In this document: in pieces, positions 1 through 4,937 of the stretch | Layout of the letters: each line of letters begins with the position of its first letter | Numbering within the stretch: the stretch's first letter is position 1 | Origin: Saprospiraceae bacterium | GTDB taxonomy: Bacteria > Bacteroidota > Bacteroidia > Chitinophagales > Saprospiraceae | NCBI GenBank assembly: GCA_013002475.1 | Contig: JABDJM010000404.1 | Span: 1-5,416, forward strand | DNA: 5,416 nucleotides | Direction: 5' to 3' | Made by a program: the position numbers and the translations under genes | The notes under the pieces: generated by a model | The model's input: the letters and a program-made list of their open reading frames with translations, nothing else | Databases searched by the model: none | What the model was told of the DNA's origin: nothing

Positions 1-377
1 ATACTATCCAAATGATGGATGAGGGGAAAGAGGAGGAGGGGTTTAAGGCCGTCTTTATAAATCCTGAGAAGGTACAAGAAGGCGGCAACCCATGGGCCTA
101 TGAAGAAGGTTGCCTGAGCATTCCGGATATCCATGGAGATGTAGAAAGGCCTGCTCAAATCAAATTGAAATACTTTGATACTGACTGGCAGCCTCAGGAA
201 AAGGTTTTTAACGGCATTCATGCTCGGGTCATTCAGCATGAATATGATCACATCGAAGGGATCCTATTTGTGGAACATCTGAAACCACTGAAAAAGAGGA
301 GGATAAAAAGAGGCCTTGAAAGTATTCGAAAGGGTGAAATAGAATCTAAGTACAAAATGAGATTCGCCCGCGGGTAA
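1..377 (+). CDS. def: Peptide deformylase, C-terminal part (5' end outside window)
   Basis: Peptide deformylase removes the formyl group from the N-terminal methionine of new proteins in the cytoplasm, using a bound metal ion. The reading frame is already open at the window edge (first full codon at position 3), so the gene starts upstream. The Met codons at 12 and 15 are internal. Two of the three family motifs are visible: E-G-C-L-S, whose Cys codon is at 111-113 and binds the metal, and Q-H-E-Y-D-H (codons at about 234-251), which holds the two metal-binding His and the catalytic Glu. The first motif (G-x-G-x-A-A-P-Q) must lie upstream. The basic tail (L-K-K-R-R-I-K-R) followed by Y-K-M-R-F fits the C-terminal extension I recall from Bacteroidota enzymes. 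The TAA stop directly abuts the stop of the opposing RNase H gene. Identity is very secure; only the missing N-terminus is unknown. Confidence 0.97.
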   Translation, partial: TIQMMDEGKEEEGFKAVFINPEKVQEGGNPWAYEEGCLSIPDIHGDVERPAQIKLKYFDTDWQPQEKVFNGIHARVIQHEYDHIEGILFVEHLKPLKKRRIKRGLESIRKGEIESKYKMRFARG

Positions 378-1016
378 TTATTTTCTTCCGAAATCAGCGG
401 GGATCTCACCGAGCCTTTTTGTTTCCCACTTCAAAATGGGGTTCTTATAGGTGTTCTTTTTTAACCACTCCTCCGCCCTCCGTATCAACTTGTATAGGTG
501 CACAGTGCCTTTTGTCTTTTTAAGCTGAGTATTCGCTTTTTTCTTTTTCACCCAAATCATACCTGTCCGGCTATCCGAGTAAATCGGCATAGTTTGATTG
601 CCTTCTTTCTTTAAAAGAGCTAGGGCATGTACGATCGCCAGGAACTCTCCAATATTATTTGTACCGCCAGGGACAGGCCCAAACCTGAATAGCTCAGTAT
701 TATCCTGATTTAGAACACCCCGGTATTCCATTTGGCCTGGATTCCCGCTGCAGGCTGCATCTACGGACCAACTTGGCAGCATGATCTCCTCCATGTAATC
801 GACCGTGGTTCCTTTTTTTTCTTTTTTCTTTTTACCCTCAGAAACATAATCCAAAGCCGTTGACCCATAAGCTTCCTCTGCGGAAGTACGGTCCGGGAAA
901 CTCTTATACCTGGCTCCGGGATATCCTTTGATATTCTGTTGGCAAGCAGCCCAGCTATCATATATCCCTGGTTCCACACCCTCCCAAACCACATAATACT
1001 TCTTCTTTTTCCCCAT
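378..1016 (-). CDS. Ribonuclease H with N-terminal viroplasmin (hybrid-binding) domain
   Basis: Predicted to cut the RNA strand of RNA:DNA hybrids such as R-loops and replication primers. With the start at 1016 the protein has 212 residues. Residues about 6-50 form a viroplasmin/hybrid-binding domain (Y-Y-V-V-W-E-G, then G-I-Y-D-S-W, then Y-K-S-F). A Lys-rich linker follows at 60-69, then an RNase H domain from about 84 to the end. All four catalytic acids are visible: D86 (V-D-A-A-C-S-G-N-P-G), E124 (N-N-I-G-E-F), D148 (Y-S-D-S) and D208 (G-E-I-P-A-D-F-G-R-K). I chose ATG 1016 because the protein then begins M-G-K-K-K-K-Y-Y, the usual type of start for this family. An in-frame ATG at 1079 would add 21 unlike residues, overlap the tatD start and run through a probable promoter. 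The gene converges on def with zero spacing and diverges from tatD. Linker codons make a long A-rich run (813-833). Confidence 0.93.
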   Translation of the reverse strand: MGKKKKYYVVWEGVEPGIYDSWAACQQNIKGYPGARYKSFPDRTSAEEAYGSTALDYVSEGKKKKEKKGTTVDYMEEIMLPSWSVDAACSGNPGQMEYRGVLNQDNTELFRFGPVPGGTNNIGEFLAIVHALALLKKEGNQTMPIYSDSRTGMIWVKKKKANTQLKKTKGTVHLYKLIRRAEEWLKKNTYKNPILKWETKRLGEIPADFGRK

Positions 1017-1021
1017 ATGAA

Positions 1022-1029
1022 CAAAGGTA
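1022..1029 (-). promoter_or_regulatory. Candidate -7 box for the RNase H gene
   Basis: Read on the minus strand this is TACCTTTG, a full match to the Bacteroidota -7 consensus TAnnTTTG. It ends only five bases before the chosen ATG (1016), so the transcript would have almost no leader. I see no TTG at the expected -33 position (19 bases further upstream), which lowers confidence. Confidence 0.45.
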
Positions 1030-1056
1030 GTAATCAGGTACAAATCGGAATTCCAG

Positions 1057-1064
1057 TACTTTTG
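1057..1064 (+). promoter_or_regulatory. Candidate -7 box for tatD
   Basis: TACTTTTG matches the Bacteroidota -7 consensus TAnnTTTG and lies 13 bases before the tatD ATG, implying a very short leader. No TTG is present 19 bases upstream; the triplet there is CAG. It faces away from the -7-like box of the RNase H gene on the other strand. Confidence 0.45.
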
Positions 1065-1077
1065 TTTAAAATACACC

Positions 1078-1896
1078 ATGGAACTGATCGATACGCATGC
1101 ACACCTATATGTACATCAATTCGAAGAGGATCGGAAAGAGATGGTTCTTCGCGCCGTCAATTCGGGAATAGCCAGTATTTTTTTGCCAAATATTGATAGT
1201 GGATCGATCCAGGATATGTTTGACCTGGAATCTGAATTTCCAGGTGTTTGCTTTCCGATGATGGGATTACACCCTTGCTCAGTTAAGGAGAATTTTAGAG
1301 AAGAATTAGAAAAGGTGGAGGCCTGGTTGGATAAAAGATCTTTCAGCGGGGTAGGGGAAATGGGTCTTGACCTATATTGGGATAAAAGTTTTTTTGAAGA
1401 ACAAAAGGAGGCTTTCCTATATCAATGTAAGCTGGCAGTGGATCATGATCTGCCAATAATTATTCATAGCCGGCTGGCCACTGCCGAATGCCTGGACCTT
1501 ATCAAATCACTTCCATCAACGAGGAGACCGACCGGGGTATTCCACTGTTTTGGGGGAACGATGGAGGAAGCCAAAGAAGCAATCGACCTGGGTTTCTTTC
1601 TTGGGATAGGAGGAGTATTGACCTTTAAAAAGTCAGGATTGGACCTGATCGTCAAGGAATTAGGGCTGAATTCATTGGTGCTGGAGACTGATTCACCATA
1701 TTTGGCTCCGGTTCCCCATCGAGGAAAGCGCAATGAATCCTTTTATATACACCAAATAGCCGCTGCCCTTGCATCTACCTTACAAACGGAAATCGAAGAG
1801 GTAGCAGGGATCACTACTCGAAACGCCAAAAAACTGTTCGAGAAAACCTTTAAAACGGGATTCCCTGAAAGCAATGCATACTCTGCTAGGGGGTAG
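1078..1896 (+). CDS. tatD: TatD family metal-dependent hydrolase (putative DNase)
   Basis: TatD proteins are cytoplasmic TIM-barrel metalloenzymes with 3'-5' exonuclease or DNase activity, linked to DNA repair and DNA breakdown. At 272 residues it is slightly longer than the usual 255-265. The metal-site motifs appear in the family order: D-T-H-A-H (H7, H9), G-L-H-P (63-66), G-E-M-G-L-D (E94), I-I-I-H-S-R (H130), F-H-C-F-G-G (H156) and E-T-D-S-P-Y (D205). The usual R-G-K-R-N-E-P reads R-G-K-R-N-E-S here (residues 215-221), a small change unlikely to abolish function. About ten C-terminal residues after the last helix look like an unconserved tail. The ATG at 1078 puts D-T-H-A-H right at the N-terminus, as expected. 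It diverges from the RNase H gene, and a tRNA-Ser gene follows 134 bases downstream. The natural substrate cannot be read from sequence. Confidence 0.95.
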   Translation: MELIDTHAHLYVHQFEEDRKEMVLRAVNSGIASIFLPNIDSGSIQDMFDLESEFPGVCFPMMGLHPCSVKENFREELEKVEAWLDKRSFSGVGEMGLDLYWDKSFFEEQKEAFLYQCKLAVDHDLPIIIHSRLATAECLDLIKSLPSTRRPTGVFHCFGGTMEEAKEAIDLGFFLGIGGVLTFKKSGLDLIVKELGLNSLVLETDSPYLAPVPHRGKRNESFYIHQIAAALASTLQTEIEEVAGITTRNAKKLFEKTFKTGFPESNAYSARG

Positions 1897-1942
1897 AGGA
1901 TTTTTTTATTTTTTGACCACCTGTCTGAATCAGGAAAAAATT

Positions 1943-1972
1943 TTGATATCTTCCTATAATTTGCAATTTTTG
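1943..1972 (+). promoter_or_regulatory. Candidate Bacteroidota-type promoter for tRNA-Ser
   Basis: A TTG at 1943-1945 is followed, after exactly 19 bases, by AATTTTTG at 1965-1972. This fits the Bacteroidota promoter pattern TTG-N19-TAnnTTTG with one mismatch in the first base of the -7 box. Transcription would start near 1978, leaving about 50 bases of leader before the mature tRNA. The region is very T-rich, so a chance match is possible. It might also supply the exb operon by read-through. Confidence 0.4.
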
Positions 1973-2030
1973 TGGCTTTCGACCCCAGGCGATCCAATGA
2001 TTTAAGGGGTCCTATGATTCACTAAATCAG

Positions 2031-2118
2031 GGAGAGTTGGCCGAGTGGTCGAAGGCGCACGCTTGGAAAGCGTGTATACCTCAAAAGGGTATCAAGGGTT
2101 CGAATCCCTTACTCTCCG
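2031..2118 (+). tRNA. tRNA-Ser, anticodon GGA
   Basis: An 88-base tRNA of the long-variable-arm class, reading UCC and UCU serine codons. The acceptor stem GGAGAGT (2031-2037) pairs perfectly with ACTCTCC (2111-2117). The anticodon stem CACGC/GCGTG (2058-2062 with 2070-2074) encloses the loop TTGGAAA, with anticodon GGA at 2065-2067. A long variable arm pairs around TACC/GGTA. The T arm has AAGGG and CCCTT around TTCGAAT. The base after the acceptor stem is G, as usual for serine tRNAs. CCA is not encoded (GCA follows the stem), so the tail must be added after transcription. No terminator is visible between this gene and exbB 52 bases downstream. Confidence 0.98.
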
Positions 2119-2170
2119 CATGAACGTAATTCCTCTAACTTAAAAACAGTTCGTTAAACCGTAATTTACT

Positions 2171-2893
2171 ATGCGAAAATTATCTGCACTTATTCTGGTC
2201 TTAATGGTCAGTATTTTTAATGGAGCCACTTCATTGATGGCTCAAGCTGAAGCCTCTGAAGGAGGATTTCAGGTCCTGAAGAAGTATTTCATTCAGGGTG
2301 ACTGGAGGTTTATGACCTTCGTATTGGTTTGTTTGATCCTGGGCTTGGCTTTTTGTATCGAGAGGATCATCACACTAAATATCGCCACTACCAATACCGA
2401 CAAACTATTGGAAAGAATTGACGAAAATCTAAAAGCGGGAGATCTACAGGGAGCCATGGAAGTATGTAAATCCACCCAAGGTCCAACTGCAAGCGTATTG
2501 TACGAAGGATTGAAGAGTGCCGGCGGAGGTCCTGAGGCGGTTGAAAAATCTATCGTAGCCTACGGAGGAGTTCAAATGGGTCTTCTTGAAAAAGGATTAG
2601 TTTGGATCTCACTATTTATCGCGATTGCTCCGATGCTTGGCTTCATGGGAACAGTAATCGGTATGATCCAGGCATTTGACCGTATTGAAGCGGTTGGTGA
2701 TTTGTCTCCGGCAGTTGTTGCAGGGGGTATTAAAGTAGCCCTTTTGACTACAGTATTCGGTCTGATTGCGGCCATTATCCTTCAGATTTTTTATAACTAT
2801 ATCGTTTCAAAGATTGACGGTATCGTTAATAAAATGGAGGATGCATCCATTGCTCTTGTAGATGTAATGGCTAGCAATAATGTCTTTAAATAA
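2171..2893 (+). CDS. exbB: ExbB / MotA-TolQ-ExbB family proton channel subunit
   Basis: Forms the pentameric inner-membrane channel that, with ExbD, converts proton flow into movement of TonB for outer-membrane uptake. The protein has 240 residues. Residues 4-24 are a hydrophobic stretch ending S-L-M-A-Q-A, resembling a cleavable signal peptide. Membrane helices follow at about 47-66, 142-166 and 180-208, with a cytoplasmic domain between the first two. The second and third helices carry the family signatures L-G-F-M-G-T-V-I-G (T161) and G-G-I-K-V-A-L-L-T-T-V-F-G-L (T193/T194). By eye, the Glu at E. coli ExbB position 176 is replaced by Val189, next to Lys188. It is first in a tight operon with the four-helix protein (20-base gap) and two exbD genes. 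The ATG has no Shine-Dalgarno and no obvious promoter in the 52 bases behind the tRNA. Family is secure; a TolQ-like role cannot be excluded. Confidence 0.94.
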   Translation: MRKLSALILVLMVSIFNGATSLMAQAEASEGGFQVLKKYFIQGDWRFMTFVLVCLILGLAFCIERIITLNIATTNTDKLLERIDENLKAGDLQGAMEVCKSTQGPTASVLYEGLKSAGGGPEAVEKSIVAYGGVQMGLLEKGLVWISLFIAIAPMLGFMGTVIGMIQAFDRIEAVGDLSPAVVAGGIKVALLTTVFGLIAAIILQIFYNYIVSKIDGIVNKMEDASIALVDVMASNNVFK

Positions 2894-2913
2894 TCATTAG
2901 ACTAAACTGACTT

Positions 2914-3381
2914 ATGTATAAATTACTAACTAAGAACGGTCAACTGTATGCCTTCGGATTGGGAGCAGTTCTTACAGTTCTTTCCCTGATCATGATTCTG
3001 GGAGGATTGGAAGATTTCAATATGCTCGCTGTTGAGGACAAACCAACGACCGGAATATTCAACCTTGCTCTTTATGCAGGGATCGGCTTAGTCATTCTTT
3101 GCGCGATCGCCATGGTAGCTTTTGGAATCTTCCAGGTGGCTATGCATCCGAAAGAATCATTGAAAGGCCTAATTGGATTTGGAGCTCTTGTTGTTCTGTT
3201 TTTTATTGCCCGGGCGATGGCCGGAGGCGATAGCCCAGAAATGACAGCACTGTTGGAAAGATTCAATATTGACGAAGGAACGAATGGTTTGATCAGCGGA
3301 GGTCTTATGACTACATTGATCATTGGGGGCCTTGCTATTGCTGCCCTTGTTTTTTCTGAAATTCGCAACTTCTTTAAATAA
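2914..3381 (+). CDS. Unnamed four-helix membrane protein inside the exb operon
   Basis: A 155-residue protein I cannot assign to a named family. Four hydrophobic stretches are visible, at about 11-31, 50-77, 84-103 and 125-148, with little soluble sequence. The longest non-membrane pieces are an acidic loop at about 32-49 and a segment with several acids at about 104-122, between helices 3 and 4. The protein ends in a short basic-aromatic tail (R-N-F-F-K). It has no catalytic motif that I can see. The position is informative: 20 bases after exbB and 6 bases before exbD1, all on one strand, so it is almost certainly co-transcribed and probably works with the ExbB-ExbD motor in the inner membrane. 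From memory, a small hydrophobic gene in this slot recurs in Bacteroidota exb clusters, but I know of no assigned function. It is not an ExbD, because there is no single N-terminal helix with an Asp and no periplasmic domain. Confidence 0.9.
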   Translation: MYKLLTKNGQLYAFGLGAVLTVLSLIMILGGLEDFNMLAVEDKPTTGIFNLALYAGIGLVILCAIAMVAFGIFQVAMHPKESLKGLIGFGALVVLFFIARAMAGGDSPEMTALLERFNIDEGTNGLISGGLMTTLIIGGLAIAALVFSEIRNFFK

Positions 3382-3387
3382 TTAGTT

Positions 3388-3942
3388 ATGGCTAGGAAAA
3401 GATCTAGAATGACAAATGAGATCAATGCTGGCTCTATGGCCGATATTGCTTTCCTCTTGTTGATATTCTTCCTTGTGGCAACTCAAATCGTTGAAGACAA
3501 GGGTATTCTTGTAAAGCTTCCACCTTGGTCCGATGAAGAACCAGACATTGCTAAATTGAAGAAGCGAAATGTTTTTTCAGTATTGGTAAATGCAAATAAC
3601 CAATTATTGGTTAGGGGTGAACCTACAAGAATTGATGACCTACGTGAGAGAGCCAAAGACTTCATCATGAATCCTGCAAAGCGGGAAGACTTGGCTGAAG
3701 CTCCTGATGTGGCGATCATCTCTCTAAAGAACGATAGGGGTACTGCCTATAAAACGTACTTGGAAGTTTACAATGAATTAAAGGGTGCCTATAATGAACT
3801 ATGGAATGATGAATCCATGGCAAGATATGGGGAAGCCTATTCGAATGACCTAGATTATGCAAAAAGGAAAGCTATTCAGAAGAAAATTCCTCTGGTACTT
3901 TCTGAAGCTGAGCCAACCGCATTTGGAGAAGAAAATCAATAA
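3388..3942 (+). CDS. exbD: ExbD family biopolymer transport protein, first copy
   Basis: ExbD sits in the ExbB channel and carries the protonatable Asp needed to harvest the proton gradient. The protein has 184 residues, longer than the roughly 140 of E. coli ExbD. A basic cytoplasmic start (R-K-R-S-R) leads to one membrane helix at about 17-34, M-A-D-I-A-F-L-L-L-I-F-F-L. D19 corresponds to the essential Asp25 of E. coli ExbD. The rest is a periplasmic domain: V-F-S-V-L-V-N (62-68) matches the first core strand, and V-A-I-I-S-L-K-N followed by T-Y-L-E-V-Y-N-E-L-K (108-132) matches the second core strand and helix. An extra charged C-terminal stretch (about 136-184) ends in a Glu-rich tail. 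It starts 6 bases after the four-helix gene and ends 9 bases before the second exbD. Its C-terminal extension is the main difference from the second copy. Confidence 0.95.
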   Translation: MARKRSRMTNEINAGSMADIAFLLLIFFLVATQIVEDKGILVKLPPWSDEEPDIAKLKKRNVFSVLVNANNQLLVRGEPTRIDDLRERAKDFIMNPAKREDLAEAPDVAIISLKNDRGTAYKTYLEVYNELKGAYNELWNDESMARYGEAYSNDLDYAKRKAIQKKIPLVLSEAEPTAFGEENQ

Positions 3943-3951
3943 TCGACAGTA

Positions 3952-4422
3952 ATGGGAAAATTCACAAAAAAGCGAGGGAAATCCTCACCAGCAATATCTA
4001 CGGCTTCTTTGCCTGATATCATTTTTATGTTGCTCTTTTTCTTTATGGTTGTTACTGTCTTAAGGACAGGAGAAACCAAGGTGGATGTAATTACACCTTA
4101 TGCAACTGAACTTACCAAGTTAGAGGAAAAGTCATTGGTAAATTACTTGTATATCGGTAAACCTAAAGATAAATTTAGAGATACTTACGGTACCAAACCC
4201 CGGCTTCAGTTGGGAGATAAATTTGCTACCGTTTCAGAGATTCCTTTATTTCTTGAGCAGCACAGGGTAAAAATTCCGGAAGCAAAAAGACCTAAGATCA
4301 CTAGTTCACTTAAAGTGGATGGGAAGGTGACCATGGGAATTATTTCGGATGTAAAAACCCAGCTCCGGAAATCAGGACAATACAAAGTGAATTATTCGGC
4401 AAAGCAAGTGCCAAGACAATAA
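3952..4422 (+). CDS. exbD: ExbD family biopolymer transport protein, second copy
   Basis: A second ExbD-type subunit of 156 residues and the last gene of the operon. A strongly basic start (K-K-R-G-K) precedes a single membrane helix at about 20-37, L-P-D-I-I-F-M-L-L-F-F-F, with D22 in the position of the essential Asp. The periplasmic part ends in a typical ExbD core at about 118-150 (S-S-L-K-V-D-G-K-V-T, then I-S-D-V-K-T-Q-L-R-K, then V-N-Y-S-A). The sequence is clearly different from the first copy: beyond the membrane helix the two share little, so this is an old paralogue and not a recent duplication. It could form mixed ExbD dimers with the first copy, or an alternative motor with the same ExbB. 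The stop codon sits one base before the A-tract of the terminator. Confidence 0.95.
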   Translation: MGKFTKKRGKSSPAISTASLPDIIFMLLFFFMVVTVLRTGETKVDVITPYATELTKLEEKSLVNYLYIGKPKDKFRDTYGTKPRLQLGDKFATVSEIPLFLEQHRVKIPEAKRPKITSSLKVDGKVTMGIISDVKTQLRKSGQYKVNYSAKQVPRQ

Positions 4423-4423
4423 G

Positions 4424-4460
4424 AAAAAAAAAGCCTCCGAAAATCGGAGGCTTTTTTTTT
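4424..4460. terminator. Bidirectional intrinsic terminator
   Basis: A perfect 8-bp stem, GCCTCCGA (4433-4440) with TCGGAGGC (4444-4451), has a three-base AAA loop. It is flanked by nine A (4424-4432) and nine T (4452-4460). Each strand therefore reads as a hairpin followed by a U-tract. It sits between the exb operon stop (4422) and the stop of the convergent DUF4293-type gene (4466), so it can end transcription from both sides. Confidence 0.95.
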
Positions 4461-4465
4461 GCTGC

Positions 4466-4906
4466 TTATCGGAGCCTATCCATGCTGCTCACCAACTTAT
4501 CGTCTTTTTGAATATTTCGCTGGGCAAGCAAGGAAAAAACCAGAAAGACCAGCGGCAGGTATAATCCAAGACCATCATTTGGTTCTGCACTTCCCAGAGT
4601 TTCTTTGTCCTGCATAAATAGGATAATAGCCAGGACAAGTCCAAGGATATTGGCGATAATGGCTATTCTTCCAACCAGCATTTGGCTCTTTCTGTTCCGA
4701 AACATAAAAATGCTGATCAGGGCTAAACCTCCCGCTGCACAAAAAAGCCCCAATAGGGCCGGATGATCGGTAATCGAATAAAGAGCATCTGCAAAAAGGG
4801 TAGAACCTGGAACATTCGATGCCGTGCTTGCAAAGGGAAGGCCGAAAAGGCCGAAGGCGGCTCCGGAGGCCAAAAACAAGAAAATGGTCTGTATGCGTTG
4901 AATCAT
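4466..4906 (-). CDS. DUF4293-type integral membrane protein, function unknown
   Basis: A 146-residue protein with four hydrophobic segments, at about 5-25, 48-69, 80-98 and 113-129, predicted to lie in the inner membrane. The start M-I-Q-R-I-Q-T and the end D-D-K-L-V-S-S-M-D-R-L-R (135-146) are, as I recall them, the hallmarks of the DUF4293 family of Bacteroidota. A basic loop, R-N-R-K-S-Q (70-75), follows the second helix, as often seen in that family. No function is established, and nothing in the sequence suggests an enzyme. It converges on the exb operon, sharing the terminator, and diverges from the FAD oxidoreductase with only 31 bases between starts. A -7-like box lies 20 bases upstream of its ATG. 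The membrane character and family-like ends make it a real gene; the family name rests on recalled motifs. Confidence 0.9.
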   Translation of the reverse strand: MIQRIQTIFLFLASGAAFGLFGLPFASTASNVPGSTLFADALYSITDHPALLGLFCAAGGLALISIFMFRNRKSQMLVGRIAIIANILGLVLAIILFMQDKETLGSAEPNDGLGLYLPLVFLVFSLLAQRNIQKDDKLVSSMDRLR

Positions 4907-4912
4907 TGTATT

Positions 4913-4920
4913 TACCTTTA
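4913..4920 (+). promoter_or_regulatory. Weak candidate -7 box for the FAD oxidoreductase
   Basis: TACCTTTA differs from TAnnTTTG only in the last base and lies 17 bases before the ATG at 4938. No TTG is found 19 bases upstream, where the sequence is already inside the divergent DUF4293-type gene. Because the spacer is only 31 bases, any promoter for this gene must either overlap the neighbour's promoter or lie within the neighbour's coding region. Confidence 0.3.
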
Positions 4921-4925
4921 TCGCG

Positions 4926-4933
4926 CAAATATA
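4926..4933 (-). promoter_or_regulatory. Candidate -7 box for the DUF4293-type gene
   Basis: On the minus strand this reads TATATTTG, a full match to TAnnTTTG, ending 19 bases before the ATG at 4906. The -33 position falls inside the start of the opposing oxidoreductase gene and reads TGT instead of TTG. The spacing to the start codon is normal for this kind of promoter, which makes it one of the better promoter candidates in the window. Confidence 0.5.
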
Positions 4934-4937
4934 GGTA

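Noticed and set aside
1017..1079. Upstream in-frame ATG at 1079 as the start of the RNase H gene
   Set aside because: It would add 21 residues unlike the family, overlap the tatD start codon and cover both -7-like boxes. The downstream ATG gives the usual M-G-K-K-K-K start.
1881..1914. Possible terminator at the end of tatD (CTCT/AGAG followed by a T-rich run)
   Set aside because: The stem is only four base pairs with a ten-base loop, so the T-run alone is not enough for a call. Termination here remains unexplained.
1981..2011. Inverted repeat GACCCC/GGGGTC in the leader ahead of tRNA-Ser
   Set aside because: Six base pairs around a 19-base loop is weak and has no T-tract. It could be chance or a minor fold in the tRNA leader.
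2119..2170. Search for an exb operon promoter directly before exbB
   Set aside because: No TAnnTTTG box or TTG at suitable spacing was found. TAATTTAC at 2162-2169 departs too far from the consensus to report.
3072..3425. Minus-strand open frame of 117 codons opposite the four-helix gene
   Set aside because: Antisense shadow of a membrane-protein gene; low-complexity Pro/Ile/Arg composition and no support from context.
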